Positions 22,748 to 30,823 of a stretch of 34,940 bases of DNA are shown in pieces; position 1 is the first letter of the stretch; every line of letters starts with the position of its first letter. The notes under the pieces are model-generated. The model had not been told where the DNA came from and did no database searches. It saw only the letters and a program-made list of their open reading frames with translations. The DNA is from an uncultured Prevotellaceae bacterium. GTDB lineage: Bacteria > Bacteroidota > Bacteroidia > Bacteroidales > Bacteroidaceae. The translations under genes were made by a program, and so were the position numbers. The DNA is taken from NCBI GenBank assembly GCA_937898415.1, contig CALDLA010000150.1:1-34940 (forward strand), written 5' to 3'.

Positions 22748-25721
22748 ATTGTTCTTTGATTATTGGGATGATACTATCGTATTGTTGCATGCCGTATAGA
22801 TTCATAATCATATCGGCTAATTCCTGCTTGGCAATATCAAACTGGCGCTGCAAGATGGTGAGCTGGCGTTTGTTGCCATGCATTGCATCTATTTTGTCAC
22901 CTAATTCAATAAGTTGCTTTTGCTTTCCTGCTATGTTATCGTGGGCCAATTTCTCTTCGGCATTCTCGAAGTCAATCTTGCGAACAGGCAGTTGTTTTAA
23001 GACTTTTGTCCCTCTCGCAATAAAACCGCCACCGAATATCTCACCATAGAGAGAACTAATCCATTCCAGATACTTGCAATTCAAGATTGCTTGCAAATAG
23101 TAGATAGAGTATTGTGAATCCTCCGGTAAAGCTATCATACAATAGCCTGCAGTACCACCGGATGATACAAAAGTGCTACAGCTATCAACAGCATATTTGT
23201 CGCCTGTAGAAAGTACACCAACGATAATCTTCTCAGGTAGATTACAAGCATCAAGGCTCTGGTGTCTACCATACCTGTGCCATTCGTTAGATGTAGTTGG
23301 AACAGGCTTAATATCGCGGGATGTTGCATTCAGGATACTCTTATGAGCAATGAGGTACTTATAGAGTTTGGGGTAATCCTTCTTGATGTCGTCAAGAGGT
23401 ATCATTTCCAATTTACCTGCATCGTTTTTCCTATATGGAAATATTACACACGCATTGGGCTTGAATGTTCGATAGGTATTCAGCCCATCATCGCCACTTG
23501 AAGTTTGGAAGTAAGGCCTTGTAACTTCCTTCTCTACCTTCCAATTCTTATCGTCTTTTACAAAAGTATAAACTCCATCCCTCTCTGATTTTGGCTGGAA
23601 GATATACACCTTGTTGGCACTGGTTTGGATGCCGTTGAAAATATTATCCTCACTAGCTATATCCAAAAGAGTTGTGCTGTTCGAAATGATCGTGTTATAT
23701 GCATCTCTTAGATGTTCAGGAAATAGCGGCCACGTACCTTCTGATAGTTCACTATAGCTCTTGGTGTCCGTAGATAATACGTTTTTATCCGCCAATTTCC
23801 ATTTTTCCAAATTACTTACCTCGTTATACACGAATGTGTCATGTTCAGCATTCTTCAAGATGAGCAGACATGTGTAGTTGGATTTCCCAGGGAAGACTTT
23901 GCAAGCTCCAAATGAAGTGATGGCTTCGAGTATCTTCTGAGTCGTTATGAGACGGCGCAATTCCTGACCTGCCCCTACCTTCATAAACTTTAGTGGCACA
24001 ATATATCCCAACAAACCGTTTTCTTTCAGCAAGGACGTGGCGCGTTCAATGAAGACGATATACTTGTCAAACTGCTTATATGCACTGGCATACTTTTCTT
24101 TGTATAATGGCAATTCCTTGGGAGTAACATTCTTCATGCCCTCCGTAGTTAGATAAGGAGGATTGCCTATGATGGCATCGAAACGTAAGGTGCCAAAGTC
24201 ATAAGGATTAATATCACTGGCATCTTCTGCTTTGATATCGTTGCTTGACAAAAGGCTGTTTCCAAAGAAGATGTTCTTTGCTAAGTCAGGCAGGATAGGA
24301 TGTTCGTTCATCAGACTTGCAGAATCTTCATCTTCCAGCAATTTTAACAGCAAGCCAAACTTACATGCTTCGGCTGCGTTGAAATCCTTATCAACACCAT
24401 AAATGCAATTTGTCAACAGTTGCTTCTTTTCTGCATATTTCAGTCTATAAGAGTTTTCGCCAACTTGAACAAGTTTGGTGGTGTCGTGCTGGATATAGTA
24501 GTCTATCAGAATATCATTCAGCAACTGGTACGCCTCCAATAGGAAAGCACCTGAGCCACAAGCAATATCTGCAATCTTCATTCCCAAGATTTCTTTTGCA
24601 GATTTATCCTTGCAAAGCGGTGATATGGTTTGACGGAGAATCTCACGAATAATATATGTGGGTGTCGTCACCACATCACGATCCTCATTCTCAGGCTTCT
24701 TAACGATTCGCAATTCTCCATCTACCATCGCCAATTTCTCTGCAATGAAAATCTCGTAGATGTGACCCAATATGTCAGATGAGAATACGCTGAATGAGTA
24801 TGGACTTTCTGGGTAGTACAACTGTCGAATGATAGTCCAGAAAGCAGAACTGGCATTGCATACCACTTGCTCAGAAAGAGTCTGGTCAAACAATCCAGAG
24901 TTGTACTTGCTATCTGCTTTACGGAATTTCTCCAAAAGTGCATTGAACTGGCCAGCATCAGCAATCGCCAACAATTCCTTATAAGTCTCAATATTTCTGT
25001 CCTCACAGACTCGAAGGAAAAGAATCTTGTTGATATAGCTCTGCACTTCGTCACCCAAAAGCTTTATATCAATGGAAGGGTCAGCGGCAACAATCTCTTT
25101 ACCAAGTAGCAGGCGCCACTCGTTTATCTGCTTTAAGAACTGCTTATCAACAGACCACTGCTTCAAACGTACTTCAATATCCTTCCATTCCTCATCGAAC
25201 TGACCTGAATATACGGATTCCTTGCCAAGGAGACGCTTAATCTCTTCAAAACTCTCCTCATATTCAGTATAGTGGTACTTCTTGATAAGAGCCTTCTGAT
25301 TATTGTCGTTTTCTTCCACCTTCACCGATGCGTCATAAATCATCAGGTACTCGAAGTTGGAAAGAACAGATATTTTCAGATTTGCTGTATAACCATAGCG
25401 ACGTGCCTGACGTGCGGGTGCATCCACCTCGTGAATATTCACATGGGGTTTCTTTGCTTCAAGGAAGAACTTGCGTTCTGCAAACAAACGGAACGTATAA
25501 TCTGGTTTCTTGGTGTTTTCGTCGGCACCAGCTTTCAGTGGTTCCTCCAGTATCACCTCACGTTCATTGGTCGGATTGCCGGCACGGTTCTTGATGTCCC
25601 AGCCCAACAGTTCAAACAGCGGGTCAAGGAAGTCGCTCCTCAATAAAGTCTCATTATAACGGTCTGTTAAGTAATAAGTCCTTTCCGCTTTATATTTTTC
25701 AATCAGTTTTTTTATATCCAT
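22734..25721 (-). CDS. Type IIG restriction enzyme / methyltransferase (Eco57I-like)
   Basis: A 995-aa single-chain enzyme. Residues 30-130 carry the nuclease site: PDYTF with Asp74 and FFLEAKK with Glu88 and Lys90, the PD-(D/E)XK pattern. Motif I ADIACGSGAFLLEAY (384-398) and motif IV NPPY (520-523, IIGNPPYLTTEG) show an N6-adenine methyltransferase. The C-terminal third, with GIQTSANKVYIF and FGGGFIARGTKVLKQLPVRKIDF, is the expected target-recognition part. Length is in the usual 900-1200 aa range. The protein would cut unmodified DNA next to its site and methylate the same site. It is not a BREX PglX, since no other BREX gene is nearby. It lies 30 bases after the XRE-ImmA gene. Confidence 0.85.
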   Translation of the reverse strand: MDIKKLIEKYKAERTYYLTDRYNETLLRSDFLDPLFELLGWDIKNRAGNPTNEREVILEEPLKAGADENTKKPDYTFRLFAERKFFLEAKKPHVNIHEVDAPARQARRYGYTANLKISVLSNFEYLMIYDASVKVEENDNNQKALIKKYHYTEYEESFEEIKRLLGKESVYSGQFDEEWKDIEVRLKQWSVDKQFLKQINEWRLLLGKEIVAADPSIDIKLLGDEVQSYINKILFLRVCEDRNIETYKELLAIADAGQFNALLEKFRKADSKYNSGLFDQTLSEQVVCNASSAFWTIIRQLYYPESPYSFSVFSSDILGHIYEIFIAEKLAMVDGELRIVKKPENEDRDVVTTPTYIIREILRQTISPLCKDKSAKEILGMKIADIACGSGAFLLEAYQLLNDILIDYYIQHDTTKLVQVGENSYRLKYAEKKQLLTNCIYGVDKDFNAAEACKFGLLLKLLEDEDSASLMNEHPILPDLAKNIFFGNSLLSSNDIKAEDASDINPYDFGTLRFDAIIGNPPYLTTEGMKNVTPKELPLYKEKYASAYKQFDKYIVFIERATSLLKENGLLGYIVPLKFMKVGAGQELRRLITTQKILEAITSFGACKVFPGKSNYTCLLILKNAEHDTFVYNEVSNLEKWKLADKNVLSTDTKSYSELSEGTWPLFPEHLRDAYNTIISNSTTLLDIASEDNIFNGIQTSANKVYIFQPKSERDGVYTFVKDDKNWKVEKEVTRPYFQTSSGDDGLNTYRTFKPNACVIFPYRKNDAGKLEMIPLDDIKKDYPKLYKYLIAHKSILNATSRDIKPVPTTSNEWHRYGRHQSLDACNLPEKIIVGVLSTGDKYAVDSCSTFVSSGGTAGYCMIALPEDSQYSIYYLQAILNCKYLEWISSLYGEIFGGGFIARGTKVLKQLPVRKIDFENAEEKLAHDNIAGKQKQLIELGDKIDAMHGNKRQLTILQRQFDIAKQELADMIMNLYGMQQYDSIIPIIKEQYAAD

Positions 25722-25751
25722 TTTAATAGTATAAAAGAGTATAAACAGAGT

Positions 25752-26819
25752 TTATGCGAATGCTTTTCTAATTGGTATTGAGATTGCAGGCTTTAATTCA
25801 CAAAACCATTTTCTATAATCTGAATTATTAATTTTCATCATACACATTAAATCTTCATCACTATAACCCAAATCTTCCTTATAACCTTTTAGGAGGACAT
25901 CTAAAACAACAGGTTTCTCTAAAGGCAAATCAACTGGTTCTTTTTTCGTATAACCGTGTTTTGAAAAATTAATTTGAAAATTCCTATATGTTATAGAAGA
26001 TATCGTTCCGATGTCTTTTGCGCGTTTTACTAATGCATGCATAGATACTCTCCAACGCCGTTTAAGATCTGCAAGTTTTGCCATATTCAAATTATACAGC
26101 AAAGGCTTAATATCATCGGATGGCATTAAAAATTCCGATGCAAAGATATTTGCTTCTTCTTCTGCATCTCTATCTTCAGAAATTATATCATCAAGATGCA
26201 TAACAATATGACCTAATTCATGCGCAAGAGAAAATCTTATTCTATCATTTGGCATCTGATTGTTTAAAAAAACCACCTTTCTACCTTGACTGGTGGAAGT
26301 AGAAAGACCATCCATTTTATCTGTTCCAAAATCCATTCTTATAATAATTACTCCACAATTTTCCAATAAAGTAACAAGATTTGGCACAGGCCCCCTATAC
26401 AATCCCATGTCTAAACGTGTTTTTTTTGCAATATCTTGTGGAGTTATTCCATTATGAACCAAATATGTCCGTAACGAATAGTTTGGCATTTCAAAAGGTT
26501 CTGTTAGATGATCCAGAATTACTTTTATAATTTTGATAGTTGAAACAAAAGAATCCACATCTTTAGATGAGACTGTAATTCTTCTTCTAAAAAATGAATT
26601 AGCACTAAGAGAAGAATCCCATTCCTGTCTGAAAAATGATAGTGGCAAATCATATACATCAGAGACCTTATCCCAAACAGAAGGTTCCAAATCTTGAATA
26701 CAATGTTCTGCCTTTGATAACTTCCCCTGAGAAATGCCAATCTGTTCTGCCGCCTCTTTTTGCGTCATATGACGTAATGTGCGAGCAACCGTTAACCATT
26801 GATTATTTTGAAGTTCCAT
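25752..26819 (-). CDS. XRE-ImmA/IrrE regulator with zinc metallopeptidase domain
   Basis: A 355-aa fusion. Residues 8-60 are an XRE helix-turn-helix (TLRHMTQKEAAEQIGISQGKLSKAEHC). Residues about 150-260 are an ImmA/IrrE (COG2856) metallopeptidase: AHELGHIVMH with HELGH at 200-204, followed by the AEEEANIFASEFLMP block that completes the site. In phage and mobile-element systems such proteins cleave or control a partner regulator after DNA damage. It overlaps the 202-aa gene by 17 bases and precedes the type IIG gene by 30 bases. Control of the restriction genes is the likely role, inferred from position. Confidence 0.88.
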   Translation of the reverse strand: MELQNNQWLTVARTLRHMTQKEAAEQIGISQGKLSKAEHCIQDLEPSVWDKVSDVYDLPLSFFRQEWDSSLSANSFFRRRITVSSKDVDSFVSTIKIIKVILDHLTEPFEMPNYSLRTYLVHNGITPQDIAKKTRLDMGLYRGPVPNLVTLLENCGVIIIRMDFGTDKMDGLSTSTSQGRKVVFLNNQMPNDRIRFSLAHELGHIVMHLDDIISEDRDAEEEANIFASEFLMPSDDIKPLLYNLNMAKLADLKRRWRVSMHALVKRAKDIGTISSITYRNFQINFSKHGYTKKEPVDLPLEKPVVLDVLLKGYKEDLGYSDEDLMCMMKINNSDYRKWFCELKPAISIPIRKAFA

Positions 26820-27411
26820 CCCCTTCTTTCTTTTGAGTATTCTTTAATATTGGTGTTATTGGAGTCGGATCATCAGGATCGTTAAACCCTTGCTCAATAT
26901 ATAATGCATCTGCAAGAGGTATTGAATATAAAAATATAGTGTCACCCATAATCCTATATAATATCTTTATAGATGTTATTTCTGTCCACATTCTATCCAC
27001 GGTATATTCAACTATAAGAATATGTTGGGAATGAGATTGCTCATTAATAGCAATAGTCACTCTTGAATCTTCATTAGTAGAAGCACCTGATTTCTTAAAA
27101 ATAAAAACATAATCATTATAACAAAACAGCAAACGTTGATTGTTTGCATTATTATCAGGGAACGAAATATCATTATACAACGTAGACTGATTAATACAAT
27201 CTTTTACATATCGATAAACTCTCTCGTGTAACACCTTACTTTTTGTAGAATCAGAGTCTATTAAATCTTCAACAGATAATGATGCGAAAGCAAATCTAAC
27301 ACCTTGAGATAATAGTCTACCCAAAGTTTCAACGTCACACTTTTCGAAAAACTCATGTTGGTCAAAGGCACCTTTGCCACCAAACAAATCTTGCTGAATT
27401 ATATATTCCAT
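26803..27411 (-). CDS. 202-aa partner of the ImmA regulator
   Basis: Not recognised by family. It starts MEYIIQQDLFGGKGAFDQHEFFEKCDVE, a short Gln-rich N-terminus, then beta-rich segments (LLFCYNDYVFIFKK, RVTIAINEQ, HILIVEYTVDRMWTE) and a polar tail. The 17-base overlap with the XRE-ImmA gene and the shared promoter at 27437 suggest the two form one functional unit, as regulators and small partners often do next to restriction-modification genes. Substrate of the metallopeptidase is one possibility; nothing in the sequence proves it. Confidence 0.6.
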   Translation of the reverse strand: MEYIIQQDLFGGKGAFDQHEFFEKCDVETLGRLLSQGVRFAFASLSVEDLIDSDSTKSKVLHERVYRYVKDCINQSTLYNDISFPDNNANNQRLLFCYNDYVFIFKKSGASTNEDSRVTIAINEQSHSQHILIVEYTVDRMWTEITSIKILYRIMGDTIFLYSIPLADALYIEQGFNDPDDPTPITPILKNTQKKEGDGTSK

Positions 27412-27436
27412 AAATTGCTATATTTAAATTTGGCAA

Positions 27437-27469
27437 CAAATTTATTAAAAATATTCCATTAAAAAGAAA
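27437..27469 (-). promoter_or_regulatory. Promoter of the 27411-leftward operon
   Basis: On the minus strand TAAATTTG (27437-27444) is a perfect -7 element and TTTC (27466-27469) lies 21 bases upstream as the -33 element. It sits 25 bases before the ATG of the 202-aa gene and probably drives the ImmA and restriction-modification genes. Confidence 0.5.
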
Positions 27470-27539
27470 CATATATGAGAAAAATATTCCAATTATGCTA
27501 AAATTTAACCTCTGTTAAGGTTTTGGCACATTAAAAAAC

Positions 27540-28208
27540 GGATTATACCCTCAAATGCTCATACAGTTTCAACCTCAGCACCTCTCCATTCTGGAATTCG
27601 AACTGGGACTTCTTGCGATTGAACTTGAGCAATACTCCATGCAGAGCACGTTGGGCGACGAGGTCAGATAGAGCCGGATGTACTCCAGCAGGTCGTCGAG
27701 CAGTGGAATCTGCCGCTTGTTCTTCTCCTGTTACTGTTTCTGCACATACAGGTACGCATAACTCTTCTGGAACGTGGCACGCAGTTTGACGGCCAACAGC
27801 GATTGGCGGCCATAGCGAATCTGAATGATGTTCTTATGCCCCGCCCAGTTACTCTGCACGAAGTTCTGGTTTTCAACTTCGCATCGTAGAACTCGCCGTC
27901 AATCAGAATCTTGATGTCCTTGCTCTGTCCGTGCGTCAAGATGGATTTATCTCACGCCCTGAACAGTGAGCACATTGACACTGGAATGGTCATCCCGTCA
28001 TTGAGCAACGACCAGTCGATACCCAAACCATTTGGAGATTCTCTCAAAGTCAATAAAAACCTTAGTCACTTTATCCAGATAAAGATTTAATCCACGAACA
28101 AAGTCGTGCCAAAGATGTCGGTCTGACGACACGTTAACATTGGCACGATTGACATTGGTCAAAACATCTGTCCCATATATATAATAAGGTGGGACAGCAG
28201 TTTTGTGA
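27540..28208 (-). pseudogene. Broken gene of unknown family, several frameshifts and stops
   Basis: Reading leftward, coherent protein text continues across three frames: PPYYIYGTDVLTNVNRAN, then LWHDFVRGLNLYLDK and FIDFERISKWFG, a shift, then IDWSLLNDGMTIPVSM and CSLFRA before a stop at about 27952-27954, then HGQSKDIKILIDGEFYDAK, a one-base deletion at about 27872, NFVQSNWAGHKNIIQIRYG, VKLRATFQKSYAYLYVQKQ, a TAA stop, and QIPLLDDLLEYIRLYL. Together this is over 200 residues of one ancestral protein. I cannot name the family. It lies between the defence operon and the likely tRNA-Ser fragment, so it may be a decayed island gene. Confidence 0.6.
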
Positions 28209-28394
28209 TTTCTTTATCTCTCAATGGGGACTGTCTGCCCCCATGGCGAAGCCTTCCCCCGAGTGTAATTCAATGGTATAGATTATTATGGTCTAATTCG
28301 CGAGTTGTCTTTGTCGTTTTCCCATTTCAATGATCACCATGAGGTAGGGTAGAGGGAACGGACAAAAGATAAAAAATGATATTTTCTGCTCCAA

Positions 28395-28428
28395 TTGGTA
28401 CGCATATCGAAAATTATTCGTAACTTTG
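28395..28428 (+). promoter_or_regulatory. Rightward promoter upstream of the tRNA-Ser-like end
   Basis: TAACTTTG (28421-28428) is a perfect -7 element with TTGG 22 bases upstream. A transcript from here would run about 230 bases to the palindrome at 28620-28656. It contains no long ORF; only a 17-codon ORF starting near 28443. Confidence 0.4.
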
Positions 28429-28599
28429 CAGTCGAAAAGGTTATGATAAGCGAAAACAAGCGAAATCTGACCGAAAAAGAAGAGTTTACAAATTAATTAC
28501 AGATGAGAAATCGAACCACATAGGGACAAATGCTAACGGTGCTGGTTCTCAATGTGTTAGACGGAAAAATATAGGGAGCCTCTCCTTCCGCGAGAGATA

Positions 28600-28613
28600 C
28601 CTCTCTCTCCGCT
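28600..28613 (+). other. Likely tRNA-Ser 3'-end fragment (attachment site candidate)
   Basis: CCTCTCTCTCCGCT matches the acceptor-stem 3' end common to bacterial serine tRNAs, immediately followed by a terminator-like palindrome, as normally found after a tRNA. No intact tRNA body or TTCRANY T-loop lies upstream, so this looks like the short duplicate left by integration of a mobile element. The call depends on pattern only. Confidence 0.35.
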
Positions 28614-28619
28614 GACAAG

Positions 28620-28660
28620 TCCGCATAACGAATTGATTATCAATAAGTTATGCGGATTTT
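28620..28660 (+). terminator. Long nested palindrome, terminator-like
   Basis: TCCGCATAAC (28620-28629) pairs with GTTATGCGGA (28647-28656), and within the loop TTGAT pairs with ATCAA. The outer stem is followed by TTTTCTATTT. It would end a rightward transcript and resembles tRNA terminators of Bacteroidales. Confidence 0.65.
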
Positions 28661-28751
28661 CTATTTCTCCGTTACCCAAAATCAGACCCAAATCTCATCC
28701 AAAACTCGGAGAATTCTGAAAATAGCGAATCCTAAACTATCCAAGGAGATG

Positions 28752-28795
28752 TTAAAGTATGTATCTGATAAACAGATAGGTTGCCTTTACTTTTA
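28752..28795 (-). terminator. Possible terminator of yaaA
   Basis: TATCTG (28762-28767) pairs with CAGATA (28773-28778) inside a wider repeat TTAAAGTA / TACTTTTA with one mismatch. It lies 25 bases beyond the yaaA stop. The outer stem has few G-C pairs, so the call is weak. Confidence 0.35.
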
Positions 28796-28819
28796 GATTC
28801 AATATGGCTGACTAGATTC

Positions 28820-29617
28820 TCATTTTATAAAATGTGGATAATCTGGTTCTCCAAGATTCGGCTTGTATGTAAAGCCCTCATAACTGAAAGCGTTCAGATC
28901 CTCGGGCTTGTCAATTCGATTCTCTATGATGAATCGTGTCATGGCTCCACGACAAGTCTTGGCCCATACTGCTTGCATCTTCAGGTCGTTTCCCTTACGG
29001 ACATAAAACAATGGTTGGATAATACGAACTCCTTTACGGACTCGATGCCAATCGAACAGATGTTGGTATTCCTCGGTGGCAAGATGTATCAGGATGCCAT
29101 CATCTGCTTTCACACTGTCTATAAGTATATCTGTCAGGCGATTTTTCCAGAATCCAAACATGTTCTTCCCTTCTCCACTTGGAAGTTCTACATTTCCCTC
29201 CATCCGATAAGACAGAATAGCATCAAGTGGTCGAAGTAGCCCATATAGAAAAGAGGTAATCCATAGCTTGCCCTGTGAATAATTGAGGTCGTCGACATTC
29301 AGAGTCTCAGCCTTCAGATGCTTGTATGCTTGGCCTTGATAGGCAAGAATAGCTGGAAGTTTCGTGGCATCATCGAAGAACCGCATATACCGCAACCTGT
29401 TCTGAGCGGCAATCTGCTGACTGCAGCCAAGCATTTCGGCTATCGTCTCAGCTGAATATTGAGCCATATCCTTCGCAAAGCTATATGCTTCATTCTGGAA
29501 ACGAGGTGTTGAGAGGTTGATGTCCGGAACGGATTTCACCTTCTTGCTCTGGCAAGCGTCTCCTTTCGTCGCCGAGCGGTCATTCATAATCTTTGCGGAA
29601 GCTAGTATTATCTGCAT
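28820..29617 (-). CDS. yaaA: Peroxide stress protein YaaA (DUF328)
   Basis: A 265-aa protein close to the usual 255-260 aa of YaaA. Diagnostic segments: MQIILASAKIMN at the start, STPRFQNEAYSFAKDM, AILAYQGQAYKHLKAE, and the LWITSFLYGLLRPLDAILSYRMEG block (about 128-151), which is the most conserved part of the family, plus NRLTDILIDSV. In Escherichia coli YaaA lowers intracellular free iron during hydrogen peroxide stress and binds DNA. It starts 18 bases after the GNAT gene at 29636-30124 on the same strand, so the two are one operon. This looks like ordinary chromosomal content. Confidence 0.9.
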   Translation of the reverse strand: MQIILASAKIMNDRSATKGDACQSKKVKSVPDINLSTPRFQNEAYSFAKDMAQYSAETIAEMLGCSQQIAAQNRLRYMRFFDDATKLPAILAYQGQAYKHLKAETLNVDDLNYSQGKLWITSFLYGLLRPLDAILSYRMEGNVELPSGEGKNMFGFWKNRLTDILIDSVKADDGILIHLATEEYQHLFDWHRVRKGVRIIQPLFYVRKGNDLKMQAVWAKTCRGAMTRFIIENRIDKPEDLNAFSYEGFTYKPNLGEPDYPHFIK

Positions 29618-29635
29618 AGTTCTTTTGAATCATAC

Positions 29636-30124
29636 TCATTTCGATAATCGTTCTAATGCAGTAACATCCAGTCGATACACCGTACAATCGTCTATAGGAA
29701 CGGCACCGAGTGAGCGATAGAAGTCATTGCTGGGCTTATTCCAGTCGAGACTCATCCACTCCATTCTTCCGCAATGGTGCTCATGGGCAGTCTTTACCAG
29801 ATGCAGCAGTAAGGTCTTTCCATAGCCTTTACCACGTTCTTCTGGCCAAACAAACAAGTCCTCCAGATACAGTCCTGAATGTCCGATGAATGTTGAGAAG
29901 TTGTAGAAGTAGAGCGCGAAGCCGACCTCTCGCCCGTCCACGACAGCGAAAACTGCCTCTGCCCTGTGCTCGTCGAACATTTCTCGCTCCAGAACATCCG
30001 GCGAGGCAATCACCTCGTCCTCCATCTGTGCATATCGGGCAATGCCCCTTATGAACTTCAGCAACAACGGTACATCTTGGCGTTCTGCCTTGCGAATCAC
30101 TATATTATTTTCAGAGTTTATCAT
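29636..30124 (-). CDS. GNAT acetyltransferase, SAT1-like
   Basis: A 162-aa GNAT enzyme. Acetyl-CoA motif A is LYLEDLFVWPEERGKGYGKTLLLHLV (85-110, RGKGYG at 97-102), and the C-terminal DWNKPSNDFYRSLGAVPI (127-144) matches the WN...FY..LGA block of spermidine/spermine N1-acetyltransferase-like (diamine acetyltransferase) proteins. The YAQMEDEV segment near residue 31 also fits that subfamily. Substrate is likely a polyamine or other small amine, which is inference. It is upstream of yaaA in the same operon and has its own -7 element at 30169-30176. Confidence 0.88.
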   Translation of the reverse strand: MINSENNIVIRKAERQDVPLLLKFIRGIARYAQMEDEVIASPDVLEREMFDEHRAEAVFAVVDGREVGFALYFYNFSTFIGHSGLYLEDLFVWPEERGKGYGKTLLLHLVKTAHEHHCGRMEWMSLDWNKPSNDFYRSLGAVPIDDCTVYRLDVTALERLSK

Positions 30125-30168
30125 TCCTTGAAAGTAAGTTACTATTACTTATTTTTTAAAGATTGTTG

Positions 30169-30176
30169 CAAAGTTA
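30169..30176 (-). promoter_or_regulatory. -7 element of the GNAT-yaaA operon
   Basis: On the minus strand TAACTTTG is a perfect TAnnTTTG, 44 bases before the ATG at 30124. It stands back to back with the plus-strand promoter at 30186-30216. Confidence 0.55.
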
Positions 30177-30185
30177 GTGCTTTCA

Positions 30186-30216
30186 TCTGATATTTGGAGA
30201 TTTCTTTGTACTTTTG
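30186..30216 (+). promoter_or_regulatory. Promoter of the GNAT-permease operon
   Basis: TACTTTTG (30209-30216) is a perfect -7 element; TCTG at 30186-30189 lies 19 bases upstream as a -33 candidate. The ATG of the downstream gene is at 30258. Confidence 0.55.
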
Positions 30217-30257
30217 TGCCTGGTTTTGAGATTAATTAAGGAATTGGAGAAGTACAG

Positions 30258-30821
30258 ATGATAGAGATTCAAGAAGCAACAAAGAGCCAGGCAGCAGAGA
30301 TTGCCAACCTGATAATGATGGCAATGACAGATGATTGCTGTCTGTACTTCTGTGGTGACAGCTACGGACTTGATGATTTCCGGAAGATGATGACGAAGCT
30401 TGTTGAATGCGAGAATTCGCAGTACAGCTATCAGAACACTTTGGTAGCAAAGGATGGTAATAAAGTTGTCGGTATTTCTGTTTGCTATGACGGTAGCCGT
30501 CTGCACGAACTTCGTCGCACTTTTATCGATGCAGCTAAGGAATATATCGGCAAGGATCACTCCGGTATGGATGATGAAACTCAAGCAGGTGAACTATATC
30601 TTGACTCATTGGCAGTGCTTTCGGAATATCGTCGTCAGGGTATAGCCCAAAAACTGTTGTTGGCTACTAAAGAACGGGCTAATCGTTTGGGCTTGCCGTG
30701 TGTCGGTCTCTTGGCAGATAAGAATAATCCCGTCGGCGAAGCATTATACACTTCTGTCGGATTCCGATATGTAAATGATAGCCATTGGGGCGGTCACCCC
30801 ATGAAACATCTGATATTGTAG
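30258..30821 (+). CDS. GNAT family N-acetyltransferase
   Basis: A 187-aa GNAT enzyme. Motif A runs LYLDSLAVLSEYRRQGIAQK (113-132) with the RRQGIA acetyl-CoA pyrophosphate loop at 125-130, and motif B is around LADKNNPVGEALYTSVGF, ending in HWGGHPMKHLIL. An insert of about 40 residues (80-110) precedes motif A. Substrate unknown; the family acetylates amines, peptides or antibiotics. It is followed two bases later by the permease gene, so the two are probably co-transcribed from the promoter at 30186. Confidence 0.88.
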   Translation: MIEIQEATKSQAAEIANLIMMAMTDDCCLYFCGDSYGLDDFRKMMTKLVECENSQYSYQNTLVAKDGNKVVGISVCYDGSRLHELRRTFIDAAKEYIGKDHSGMDDETQAGELYLDSLAVLSEYRRQGIAQKLLLATKERANRLGLPCVGLLADKNNPVGEALYTSVGFRYVNDSHWGGHPMKHLIL

Positions 30822-30823
30822 CA

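Noticed and set aside
22734..25721. BREX PglX
   Set aside because: The methyltransferase motifs fit, but no BrxA, BrxB, BrxC, PglZ or BrxL gene is near, and the nuclease site at residues 74-90 points to type IIG.
28225..28243. Terminator hairpin TGGGG/CCCCA
   Set aside because: It has a short stem in decayed sequence with no T-run, and no gene ends there.
28540..28613. Intact tRNA-Ser
   Set aside because: The 3' end fits, but there is no T-loop (TTCRANY), no anticodon arm and no matching 5' acceptor sequence.
30785..30823. Earlier start for the permease
   Set aside because: It is inside the GNAT gene and would put polar residues before the first membrane segment.
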